Part shown: positions 1-9,488 of the stretch, in pieces
Numbering within the stretch: position 1 is the first letter of the stretch
How the letters are laid out: every line of letters starts with the position of its first letter
Assembly (NCBI GenBank): GCA_034640345.1
Contig: JAXRVH010000046.1
Span: 62,001 to 126,000, forward strand
Source: Drechslera avenae
Lineage: Eukaryota > Ascomycota > Dothideomycetes > Pleosporales > Pleosporaceae
Direction: 5' to 3'
DNA: 64,000 nucleotides
Notes under the pieces: generated by a model
What the model was told of the DNA's origin: nothing
Databases searched by the model: none
The model's input: only the letters and a program-made list of their open reading frames with translations
Translations under genes and position numbers: made by a program

Positions 1-452
1 ACATCGTTGACAGCGCTTCTCAGCTTCGCTGAATCGAACCGCGCCTTCACCTTCCCGCTCCAGCTGATGGGCAGCCAGGTAGACTCCTCCTTGAACACAG
101 CCTTCATCAGCTCGCTGTATGCTGCGATGCACGCGTCCACGTCCATCTCCAGCCGCCCTAGCATGATGGCGATGAGTCTGTCTTGTCAGCCAGAGCCTCG
201 CAGCGCTGCAGTCGTGTCGTCCACTCACCCGCCCGTGCTCGTGCCGCCGATAAGGTCAAACAACTCGCACGGCTTGACGCGAGCAAGACCGTCGCTCTGG
301 CGTTGGTGGTTCAGCCGCGCCATGAGGCCCTTGAGGATGTAGAGGGACGACAACCCGCGCACACCGCCGCCGTCGAGCGACAGCAGGCAGAGGCCTGTGG
401 TGTCGAGCGGGTTGGGGTCGCCGCCGTGCTGGGTCGCGAGGCTCTGCGCCAT
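1..452 (-). CDS. Patatin-like phospholipase domain protein, 5' part only
   Basis: This is the N-terminal part of a patatin-domain protein, a Ser/Asp lipid acyl hydrolase, cut by the left window edge after about 133 codons. Exon 1 is 452-229 and exon 2 starts at 177. The 51-base intron (228-178) has a GTGAGT donor and CAG acceptor. Exon 1 encodes the glycine-rich oxyanion loop DGGGVRG and, at its end, the nucleophile elbow GTSTGG; splicing continues it as LIAIMLGRLEMDVD, as in fungal patatins. The catalytic Asp (usually in a DGG/DGA motif) would lie off-window. In fungi this domain occurs alone or as the N-terminal domain of NACHT/NB-ARC-TPR receptor-like proteins; the visible part cannot separate these. 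Start chosen at the first ATG upstream of the domain. Confident in the domain, unsure of the full architecture. Confidence 0.85.
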
Positions 453-570
453 TGAGGTGTTTTGTGACCGGCTGTATTTCTTCGTTGTTGAGTGTGCAAG
501 GACAGGTCAATGTCGGACATGCGGGGCGCGTCATGGTGGCAGAAGGTTCTTTCTGTAAGCTGGCCGACAA

Positions 571-640
571 GGCTGATAGCTGATAGTTGGGCGCTGACAC
601 CTGGGGGCTGAGGGCTGAGAGCTGATAGCTGATAGCCGAG
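571..640. repeat. Degenerate GCTGATAG octamer repeat
   Basis: About seven imperfect copies of GCTGATAG / GCTGAGAG lie just upstream of the patatin gene, in its presumed promoter. Seen directly; function unknown. Confidence 0.6.
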
Positions 641-1820
641 AGTGTTGCAAACGATGCCCCACCAGTGGTGCTACGTAGCGCCGTGGGGTACGGCTGAGCC
701 CGACGCTAGATGCTTAAATTGCGAACTATCTAATCATCGCTAGACTCGTCCTGTGTTTGGCTTATACCCACCATTTCATATGGTTGAATTCAGGTTTTTC
801 GTCATGTGTAACACTGACTCAGAAAACCTTAAAACATGAAAGAGATTGAAGCTCGAATGCTAATTCAAAAGTGTGTTGTGACGCAGGATGAAGTATCAGC
901 TTATGCAGCTAGAATTGCAGTGCAGCTGCTGCAAGCCTAGCAGCATAGAGGGAGGTACCATGTATCGGCCTATTGTAGCACTTGCGCAATGCGAAGTGTA
1001 CACGAAATGCACTACCGAGTATCGCAGGCGGGTAAAGCACGTTGCCCAAAGTTCGCGACACCCCGCTACAACCTTTGGCCTCTTTATCAGAAACTCGAGA
1101 ACATATGGTGACTGGTATGTCGTTTTTAGAGAAATAAAAGTCACATACAAGCAGCGATCTGGGGAGAACATTTGCGAATAACTCTGTTGCCTTTTTTAAG
1201 ATGATTTCGAGAAAGCAGAAGTTGGAGGCAGACAGCAACGAAAGAATCTCATGACTGTGCGCTCTGCAAGTTTTCAATCTTGTGCCTACACCCGAGTCGT
1301 GATGCGACAAAAAATGCAGCACATTTATCCAACTTTTATACAGTTGTTCAACACACGTCGTCCAGTGTTTGTATGCAATTCCGTGCTTTTTGGTACGTCG
1401 ATTCAAAAGACTACTACAAACGCGAAGATGTAAACAGTGAGGCGATATCTTTGGAAAGACAAGTTGTGGAAGGCAACAAGTGAGGTTTCTGGTGCCGTAC
1501 TGCTGGTTGAATGAATCCTTTCGGATATTTCTTTCATGTAATAGAAGAAGCTGGTATAAGCGAGGTAGATCCGAATTGTATGGTTGTGACATGCCTAGTG
1601 GTGCGATGACTTGTACACGTGCTAAATGCATCATTTCTTCACACGAACCCTCATCTGCTCTTGGTTCCGTGACACGTACTCGAATATCGGCACGCCCCTT
1701 GCAACAGATGTCGTGATGCAAACCACATATCTTGGTTAGCGACTCAAATGGAACAAATTTGGATAGATATTCGACAGTCTACTGGTAGAGTGTTGTGGAG
1801 AAGAGATGAATGTCGGAGAA
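641..1820. other. Gene-poor stretch with an unidentified open frame
   Basis: No recognisable gene. The minus strand is open for 270 codons (1721-909), but the frame begins at a non-ATG codon; its first ATG is near 1631. The predicted peptide has no recognisable motif and there are no splice-supported extensions. It may be chance or a degenerate remnant. Confidence 0.4.
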
Positions 1821-1903
1821 GTTTGAGAGGCAGAAGACGTCTGGGTCCAAGCCGAAACGGGCCTAGTTAGACACGAACTTGCCGTCTTCCCTACATAACA
1901 AAG
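1821..1903 (+). repeat. Direct repeat A, copy 1 (RIP-like)
   Basis: This 83-base segment matches 4006-4088 in the same orientation with seven differences, all transitions. At each, this copy has A or T where the other has G or C. One-directional G-to-A and C-to-T change is the signature of repeat-induced point mutation. The ends contain short imperfect inverted motifs (GAAGACG near the left, CGTCTTC near the right), as in a small foldback or MITE-like element. The family is not recognised. Confidence 0.75.
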
Positions 1904-2175
1904 TAATCTTATAAATTAGACACTCTACTAAGATTCTAGCTTAGTAGTAAGTAACTAGTATAGTTAATAGCTTGTCATAAGACAAAATAAGAATAAAAGA
2001 AAGAGCAGTTAATTGGCACTTTTTTCGGCTCCACAATGGGCGATCAGTACCATCTTTCGGTCACTTACACGGAACTGTCAAGCCGTCATAAGACGGGATA
2101 CTATGACAGGATTTAACTAGTCGTATGTCTATCACAAGTCTATATTCACAGGTTAACCCATAAACAGAGCTAGCC
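1904..2175. other. AT-rich non-coding stretch
   Basis: AT-rich sequence dense in TA dinucleotides (notably 1905-2005) follows repeat copy A1. This fits a RIP-degraded region. No open frame of note. Confidence 0.4.
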
Positions 2176-2257
2176 TTATCCTAGAGCTTACCATAAGCCG
2201 AGAAACGAGCACAGATATTATCCTAGAGCTTACCGTAAGCACGAGAAACGAGAACAG
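2176..2257 (+). repeat. Tandem duplication, ~42-base period
   Basis: Units 2176-2214 and 2218-2257 share the core TTATCCTAGAGCTTACC and continue nearly identically through GAGAAACGAG to ACAG. Differences are few (one A/G and a small shift). It lies between the two longer repeat families of this island. Confidence 0.75.
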
Positions 2258-2567
2258 TTGGAATCCTTGGAGACCATCACTTGATAAAACACTGCATTCA
2301 ACTGAGTATAAGGTGCTGGGATAGCGCCTTAACTGCTTTCTTATATTGCTGTCACTACAATACTGCGTTGTGAAAATCTGCTGTTCAGCATCGATATCAC
2401 TTGTAAAACAATCCTTGGAGACTAATGTATACATGCAGCTAAAGCTGCAGTAAGAAGACAACTAATCCTGATCTTGCAGTACGGAGTTCGTATACCTTTG
2501 CGTGTATCACCTTTCTAGCTAAATCAAGCGTACAATGTCAGATTTCGATAAAGTTGGGTTCAAAAGA

Positions 2568-2708
2568 CACTCGCGTGGTGCAGCAAGTAGGGATATGGGA
2601 ATCTGACAGGGACACGGGCCGAAAGGCACTCAAATAGGCGAGGTGAACGGGGACATTACTCAGCCAACAACCAACACACACGAAATCAATGCAATCTCTA
2701 ATACTGCA
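2568..2708 (-). repeat. Inverted repeat B, copy 1
   Basis: Read on the minus strand, this stretch matches two blocks of the plus strand at 3451-3508 and 3715-3780. Shared cores include TGTTGGTTGTTGG/TGTTGGTTATTAT, AGTAATGT, CTGTCAGA and TATCCCTACTTGCT. Copy 1 has only about 20 bases between the blocks; copy 2 has about 200. The two copies flank the small secreted protein gene at 2948-3261 in opposite orientation. Confidence 0.65.
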
Positions 2709-2835
2709 TCCAGCACACGTGGGCAAATCCAGCCACTGCACTTGTACTCGGGTCTATTCCGGCAGTATCTAAAAGATAAGCCAATCTTAACTAAAAGCGG
2801 TATCGAGTCTCAAATTTAGCTCCACGGGGTTGAAA

Positions 2836-2843
2836 TATATAAG
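2836..2843 (+). promoter_or_regulatory. TATA box of the small secreted protein gene
   Basis: TATATAAG lies 105 bases upstream of the ATG at 2948. A CT/CA-rich leader (about 2866-2947) follows, as in expressed fungal promoters. Confidence 0.5.
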
Positions 2844-2947
2844 TAGTCTCCCAACGCAAAGGTTCTAATCATTCTCATCCTACAATCATTACCAAAGATA
2901 TCTATTCATCCTTATTAAACACCAATCTTGCAAACTTATCCATCAAC

Positions 2948-3261
2948 ATGCGTTCCCTATTCGCCGTTGTACTTGCTGTTGCTATTACCTGCGTATCTGC
3001 GATCCGTGCGTACTTACTCTACACTCTTATAATTAAGTGCTAACAACTATAAAGCGGCGAGCAGTCTTCAGACATGCCCCAAACAGTGTGACAAGAATTG
3101 GGCTCATTGCATAGTCGAATGCGGCTTAAAGAACAACCCGTCTAACGTTGTAGTCTTGTGTATGGAGGCCTGCACGTTGGGCGATAAAGACTGCCATGTA
3201 AGTCATCTCTTTAGCTATGAAATCTAATATACTAAACAATTGATAGTCTAAATGCCCGTAG
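2948..3261 (+). CDS. Small secreted cysteine-rich protein, effector candidate
   Basis: Three exons join in frame: 2948-3005, 3055-3197 and 3247-3261, giving 71 residues. Intron 1 (3006-3054) is GTGCGT...AAAG with a GCTAAC branch point; intron 2 (3198-3246) is GTAAGT...ATAG. The N-terminus is a clear signal peptide (MRSLFAVVLAVAITCVSA, cleavage after about residue 18). The mature part of about 53 residues has eight cysteines in paired spacing (TCPKQC, HC, EC, LC, EAC, DC, KC), enough for four disulfides. The stop comes right after the last Cys-Pro. A TATA box and pyrimidine-rich leader precede it. No family is recognised. Size, secretion, cysteine content and isolation among RIP-marked inverted repeats match plant-pathogen effector genes; that role is inference. 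No single exon is long enough to look like a gene, so it is easily missed. Confidence 0.8.
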
Positions 3262-3450
3262 ACGTGCTAGATAAGCGGATGCTGTCAGATACTAGGTGCT
3301 CTCTATAATACCCGGTAACTGTAGGCTGACTAGAGGAAAGGAGGGCTTAGCACCTCCTCTTCTCCCTCTATAGATTACTCTACTACAAAATGGAGCAACA
3401 TATATGTAATCATTTATTAATATCATTAATTACTACCTCTATCTATCATT

Positions 3451-3780
3451 GTATTAGTACTGGAGATTATATTGATTTCATACGTGTTGGTTATTATCTA
3501 AGTAATGTTTATCGCGGCAGAGGGTCGCGATATCCCCTTCGCCTCCACCATTGTCAGGAACCAGGCGATAATGACTCAGCCCGGGCTATTTAGACCCAGA
3601 ATACGCTACGATAGTCAGTAGTGATTCGACTATCCTACAGAGACAATACATCATTCCATATCCGTTGATATCGTTGCATCTAGTATCATTGCCAACCATT
3701 GAATCTGACACCTATCTGAGCGCCCTTTGGCCCGCGCACCTGTCAGACTCCTATATCCCTACTTGCTCCACTACACTATC
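3451..3780 (+). repeat. Inverted repeat B, copy 2 (split)
   Basis: Blocks 3451-3508 and 3715-3780 match the minus strand of 2568-2708. In the first block this copy shows TG-to-TA changes relative to copy 1 (for example TTGTTGG to TTATTAT), typical of RIP on the opposite strand. About 200 bases of unrelated sequence separate the blocks, from an insertion here or a deletion in copy 1. Confidence 0.6.
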
Positions 3781-4005
3781 ATCTTTTCCTCTTTATCTTT
3801 CTAGATCTTCTATTGTATAATTATTTTTAATTTCGTATTATTACCACAAGTCCTCCACTGTCAAGCCCGAGGCCCGAAATCTTTCGACCTACCGCATCTC
3901 GTATCCAGCACGAAGGGTGTTGACATTTATCATTCCCTATATAGCTTTCACTACTTTCCTCGCGGCTAAACTCAACAAACCAAGTCCTCTGATTAACATA
4001 AAGAT

Positions 4006-4088
4006 GTTTGAGGGGCGGAAGACGTCTGGGTCCAAGCCGAAACGGGCCTAGTTGGGCACGAACTTGCCGTCTTCCCCACACGACAAAG
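4006..4088 (+). repeat. Direct repeat A, copy 2 (unmutated form)
   Basis: The GC-richer partner of 1821-1903. It ends only 106 bases before the ATG of the SET-domain gene, so it sits in that gene's promoter or 5' leader. Confidence 0.75.
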
Positions 4089-4194
4089 CCGCCCAAATAA
4101 GCTACCTTGACGCCGTGCTGTTCGCGTCGCACCGAAAGCGTTTATCCCGATATACACTGACTACTTGAGATTCCGGATCAACAGAAACTAAGCC

Positions 4195-5889
4195 ATGTCA
4201 GCCGACCAGACATCTTCGGTAACTGGGCCAGCACCATACTACATCTCAAAGTCAAATATTTGTGTGAACAGCAGAGGCGAGAGCGATGGTAATGGTGTAT
4301 TCGCCAGTCGGAGGTTCGGTGCAGGCGAGGAGATTGCAAGCTTCAAACGGCCACTCGTCGGCTCTCTAGAAACGGAACGGCTGCTTGACACGTGTGCAAA
4401 CTGCTATGTTTGGACCGAAGGGTCGTCTACGGGAACACGATTATATGTGCCGGAAGGAGTAAAAGTGGAAAGGTGTGCCGCTTGCGCACGATTCCGATAC
4501 TGCAGCAAAGTATTTGGAGCTATATCCTGGTAGAATGCAAGCAAGACTAACTTGTAGCAGGCATGTCAAAAGGCAGCGTGGAATCGCGGACACAAGCACG
4601 AATGCAAGGTACTGAAGCCAATGGCTGGCAGAGGGCTCCCCAAGGCATTTCTCGCCTGTATAGAGTTGCTCACCAGGCGCAAACACGGTCTCATTTCCGA
4701 CCAAGACTGGGAATTGCTTTGCCGCCTACCTTCTCACGTCGATGACTTTAAGCGGAATGGAACATATGGAAACATTGAAATGATGGCCATGGGCGCGCCT
4801 CAGTTTGCACTACCGCCCAACATGTTTGACAAGGACTTTATTGCCGCCATGTACGCTCGAGTAAGTCCACCACACGTTGCCTAGAACTTCTGCTAATGTG
4901 TCAAGGTCATGTCGAACGCACTAACCATCATTACCCCTACACTGGATCCTCTAGGCATCATCCTGGACCCTGTACTTGGTAGCCTGAATCACTCTTGCGA
5001 TCCCAACGCTTTCATCATGATGGATGGTCCATCCGTCAGTATACGTACCCTTCGACCTATCCGGAAAGACAAGGAAATTTTCATCTCCTACATCGATACC
5101 ACATACCCGTTCCACAAACGCCAAGAAGAGCTTCAGACACGTTGGTTCTTCACATGCCGATGTGCAAAATGCCAGGAAAAAGCCACACTCCAGGAAGACA
5201 ATTGGCTTGTGCCGGCAGACCCCGACTTTGTCTTGGACTCTGAAGCAAAAAAGGCCATGGCGGAGACGCAAGAACAAACGTTTGCGGTATACGGAGAGCT
5301 TCAGAAGATAACCACGGAGCATGTCATTCATGGACTCAAGGAACTCATCGCTAGCTGCTATGAGACCCGCTTCTACCCCATATATCGCCAACCCTATGCC
5401 GAAGCTCGCGATGTCCTCATAGTTAACCTGCTCTCCGTGGGAAAGTTTGAGGATGCATGGGCACAATGCGCAAAGCGGTACAAGTACGTCTTGCCGAAGC
5501 TGTACCCAGTACCCTTCCATCCAGTAAGGGTTGTGCAGACGTGGCAAATGGCGATGCTGGCCGCATATCTTGCCAGCACAGAAGAAGGCGTGGGAGCTCC
5601 GGGAGTCAACATGGGGTTGATTGCGATGATGTTGGTAAAGCAGGTGTTGGACGTTGCACATTTGAGCCACGGACCAAGCAATGCGTTTACAAAGAGCGTC
5701 CAGGAAAAGGCAGAGGAGATGATTGAAGAGCTGAAGAGGAGCGTAGGTAATCCGGATAATGCGGTGATGAATCGGGAGCTGGAGGTGCAGAGGGATCGGT
5801 TGATGGAAATGGGCGACTGGGCCGAGGACGGCAAGGCATCGAAGCCTCTGAAGCAGGTCAAGTTGGTGGAGAAGGCATTCAGTGTGTAG
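4195..5889 (+). CDS. SET and MYND domain protein (SMYD-like lysine methyltransferase)
   Basis: Likely an S-adenosylmethionine-dependent protein lysine methyltransferase of the SMYD type. Exons 4195-4509, 4561-4860 and 4906-5889 give 532 residues. Introns are 51 and 45 bases, the second with a CTAAT branch point. The N-terminal SET half has NGVFASRRFGAGEE (about 33-46). It is split by a MYND zinc finger at 67-120 (CANC, CAAC, YCSKAC, HKHEC; the first intron falls inside it). The SET core resumes with NHSCDPNA (233-240), the cofactor-binding signature, then the post-SET cysteines CRCAKC (289-294). The C-terminal 230 residues are helical, TPR-like, as in SMYDs. Substrate unknown; it may act on histones or other proteins. 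Start is the first ATG, with a short 5' leader after repeat A copy 2. Confident in the family. Confidence 0.9.
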
Positions 5890-6413
5890 CATATGTGGCC
5901 AGTTTGTAAGCTCTAGAATTCGTTTGGGGTTAACAGCACAATCTTCAAGGGCAGACCAAGCTATTTACTATGGACCAAATGCCCATCTAAACTTTCTACA
6001 GAACTACACCTAGTAGGTACAAACTTACCAAAGTATCCCTACATGTGTCTTGCTCGCTTGGAGAAGGCGGGGTCTGACCTCTGCGTAAACCTGCAATCTC
6101 CTTGTGAAGGTGAGTGTAACGCTCACCACATCTCCACGGCCTCTCACACGCTCTCACACGCTCTCACCATCACTAATCGCCACGTGCAGACAACAGCTTC
6201 TCTCACCACGCGTGATCACAGTGGCGCAGCCTATTCCAGCTCTCTGTTTGAGGTTCTACCCCATCCTCTTGACAACCACACTTTGAGATAACTTGGTGTT
6301 GCATCTCAGACCCCATTATCCTGCACTGCACACCCCAGGTACTCTTCCTATCCCAACAACAAGCTTCTCGATACTTTACCTTCCTCCTCCTCATCATCAT
6401 CTTGGTCTTCATC
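5890..6413. other. Intergenic, with short CTCACACG repeats
   Basis: 3' region of the SET gene and promoter of the next gene. It holds short CTCACACG/CTCTCACC repeats around 6120-6170 and a pyrimidine-rich leader (6365-6413). No gene seen. Confidence 0.5.
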
Positions 6414-7022
6414 ATGCCTCCCAAGGCTGCTCCTGCTGGTGGTCCGAAGATGTTTTCTGCCGATGTCGTCGCGGCCGTCCTCTGCAGCACTGGCACCACG
6501 AGCCTGTCCAACAAGAACTACGAGATGATGAGTGCGCTCGACAGCAAGAAGACTGTGAGTGCGTTCCAGCATGATTTCCGGACCGTCCTTGCCAAGGCCA
6601 AAGAACTCAAGGCACGAGTCGAGGATGGCGAGGTCTTTGAGCCAGTTCCGCCGGGCAGCGCGCGCAAGAGTAAGAGCAAGAAGCAAGGCAAGTACTCCCA
6701 GCAGCACCTGGATGGCACAAGACAATTTTAGATGAAAAAAAAACACGTCTACGACATGTCAGCCTAACGATGCACATTGTGCTAATTATATTCTCAAGGC
6801 GAGGCTCCAGCTACACCCAAGAAGCGGAAGGGAACTTCCTCCGACTCCGACTCCGACTCGACTCCGTCCAAGAAGAGGGCAGCAGCCAAGAAGAAGGCTA
6901 CTACGCCAAAGTCTGCCAAGAAGAACTCGTCACCTCCTCTTGATGACGAGGAGCTCCCCCATGACGCGGAGAAGTTCATCAAGGCCGAGCGCGAATGGGA
7001 AGACAGGTTGGAATTCGCCTAG
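6414..7022 (+). CDS. Small basic, probably nuclear protein
   Basis: Two exons, 6414-6687 and 6799-7022, give 165 residues. The intron (6688-6798, 111 bases) has a GC donor, AAG|GCAAGT, the consensus for GC-AG introns, plus a GCTAAT branch point and CAAG acceptor. Using the nearby GT instead would give an unrelated frame, while the GC donor keeps a lysine-rich, acidic-serine tail (PKKRK, SDSDSDS, KKRAAAKKK). Residues 10-75 form a compact, probably helical domain (FSADVVAAVLCS ... FQHDFRTVLAKAKELKARV). The basic motifs resemble nuclear localisation signals. I do not recognise the family; a chromatin-associated role is only a guess. ATG 6414 is the first ATG in frame. Confidence 0.7.
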
Positions 7023-8765
7023 GTGCTTACTAGGTAGTACAGAGATGGACATGTCCAGCTGAGAAAGACGATGCGGAGTTTTGATTCGTCATGGATACGG
7101 TACTGGAGCTCAACAAGTAGAGAAATCCATAGATAGTACCTACCCTGGCAAGGGTTCACACATTGTGCTTACTGTTTCCATACTCACACTTCACACACTC
7201 ACACACGTCATGGCTCGGTGACATGTCAGAAGCGAATGCTGTTCGCATCCAGGGGAGCGAGCGACACAGCAAAAGGTAACATCGGTGTGTAAATGCCCTT
7301 GTAATGCTCAATTCGGCCCAGCTGCCCTTGTTGTGGCGTCGAGCAAGAAATACCGACACAACGCGCGGCAAATACGACTCTGGGAAACGACGGACGATCT
7401 GGAAGTGGCCGAGAAATGTCAGGCCTACATGGTATGTACAGTATACTGACCAGATGCCAGGCATTAGCATTATCCACGTATTTTTCGATATCAACACACG
7501 GACATGAGGAAAATGGGCAATATTGCATGTATCCCACGACGAAGCATCCACAAGCGCTTCACTACCATGGTCGCGCCCAAGTCTCGAGTTCTTTTCGAGC
7601 CTGGTCTCCGGCGCTCACCTCAGCGCCAAATTTCGTTACAGTGGAGCCACACAAGTCTCGGACCGTTTTTTTTCTCGAGTGTGTGCAGAGAAACGGTAGT
7701 AGTCTTGTGACCGGCGTGGCACCGGCCACCCATCCAATCCGCGCACCACACCCTGGGCTGGGCCAAGTTTTCCCGGTCGCAGATCGTGAACGTATGGGCT
7801 CATATCGATAGGGGGGGGAAGGGGGCTGTTCAAGTTGGCGACTGGGGTGGGGATGACGTCGCTCGTGGCTGTGGGGGGGGGGGGGGCCGTCACAAGGCTC
7901 AGCCGGCATTCGCATGCAGCGCATGATGAGGCAGATGCGCAAACGTGTCGTGGCGACGGCAAGTTCAGATGGCATGCGTAGGGGTGGGTGGGTGGTGGGA
8001 GATGTTGTTGCCGAGGGCGGCAGGGAATGTAATGCCGGGCATGGATGGACGGGCCAGGCGGCAGCGGCGCAGGAACATGTCGCCACCACCAAGACGCGGG
8101 CGCGCGTGTCATTTGCGTAGCACGCCTTCTCCAGCCTTTCTTTATACTGCCTGGAATAGCGGTCGAGTACCGGTGTTGCGCAGTTGTCGGGCGGGTTATG
8201 CGGCCGGCAAGGGCAACAGAGGCCCCTGAATTTCCCCAGATTATTGGATGGCTTCGCGCTAGTCCAGGTCGGGCTAGCAAAAAGGTACGGCGGCCGTTGG
8301 CGTGCAGCTCATGCGCCGGGATGCAACATGGGGGGGCGGTGGGCGCTCCCTAGCCAACACCGTCAGTCCAGGCTAGACGCATGCTCTTTGCTTCTAGCCC
8401 AGTTGCGTCCAGGCATGTGTGAAGCGCGAAAAGGGGCTTCTTCCTGGCCAAGCGTCAGACTGGGCGAACGGCCGATTGGGCGCAACCAGCGTCACCTTTG
8501 ATTAGCCCCAGCGCCGGCTAGGCTGGATGCGGCATTCAATTTTGCATTCTCTGCCGTTGCTCTGGCGTCTTGATCCGGTCAAAAGCTACTCGTCAGCTCG
8601 CTACTCTGGGCTTTCTTTATTATACCACACGCCTGCGCCTTTCTCACCCTCGTCTCTCCTTCACCCCCAAAGTCGCACTCGCTGTACAGTCGCTCCCTAC
8701 AAACCCCCATCCTACTACCCTTAATACCCTAATCCACGCCAACCAAACAACAAACACCGCTCAAC
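7023..8765. other. 1.7 kb intergenic region with poly-G tracts
   Basis: No supported gene. Several long frames on both strands (for example minus 8280-7636) overlap one another and lack motifs. G-runs occur at 7811-7830 and about 7874-7887. The last 200 bases look like the promoter of the 8766 gene: TTTATTATACC near 8616 and a C-rich leader before the ATG. Confidence 0.5.
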
Positions 8766-9488
8766 ATGCGCTTCTTCACCATCACCGTCGCCGCCTTTGC
8801 TGCTGCCGTCGCCGCCCTTGAGATCAACAGCTTCCCTGCCGAGGGTGTTGTTGCTGGCCAGACCTACACCATCACCTACTCGCCCGCCGACGACGTCCCA
8901 ACCACCTTTATCCTCCGCCAGGGCAAGTCGACCGACCTCGACACTGTCGGAACTCTTACCAGTACGTTGATTGTCCTCGGAGAGAGAAAAAAAAGCACTG
9001 CCCGATATACTAACTGACCCACAGCTACCGCTACCGGTGGAAAGTTCGAGTGGACCCCCGAGAAGAGCCTTCCCAACGAGCCCGACTACGCTCTCCAGAT
9101 CCAGCGTGGAAGCACCATCAACTACTCTGCTCAGTTCCCCCTCACCGGTGGATCTGGTGACGACACCCCCGCTGTCTCTGCTTCTGCTTCTGCCTCCGCC
9201 TCTGCCTCTGCTTCGTCTGCTGCTTCTTCTGCCGCTTCCGCAGGCAGTGCCATGGCCAGCATGATGTCCAGCATGACCTCTGCCGCCGCCTCCGCTTCCG
9301 TCACCATGAGCGCCGGCGGAAACTCCACCGTCACCTCTGCCACTCTCTCCCGCACTCGCTCTGCCTCTGGCACCGCTACCGGTACCGGTGGTGTTCCCCA
9401 GGTCACCACCGCCGGCGGCAACAACCTCGCTGCCAGCCCCTTTGCCGCCATCTTTGGTGCTGCCGCCGCTTTCGCCTACCTGGCATAA
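8766..9488 (+). CDS. Ser/Thr-rich GPI-anchored cell-surface protein (Kre9/Knh-like domain)
   Basis: Exons 8766-8961 and 9025-9488 give 219 residues. The 63-base intron has GTACGT, an ACTAAC branch point and an ACAG acceptor. A signal peptide (about 1-17) is followed by an Ig-like domain starting EINSFPAEGVVAGQTYTITY and ending near residue 108, the pattern of the Kre9/Knh1 N-terminal domain in small fungal wall proteins. The rest is a low-complexity Ala/Ser/Thr stalk (repeated Ser-Ala codons at about 9175-9240) for O-mannosylation. A final hydrophobic tail (AAIFGAAAAFAYLA) after small residues fits GPI anchoring. Likely located on the cell wall or outer plasma membrane; the molecular role is unknown. 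Confidence 0.85.
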
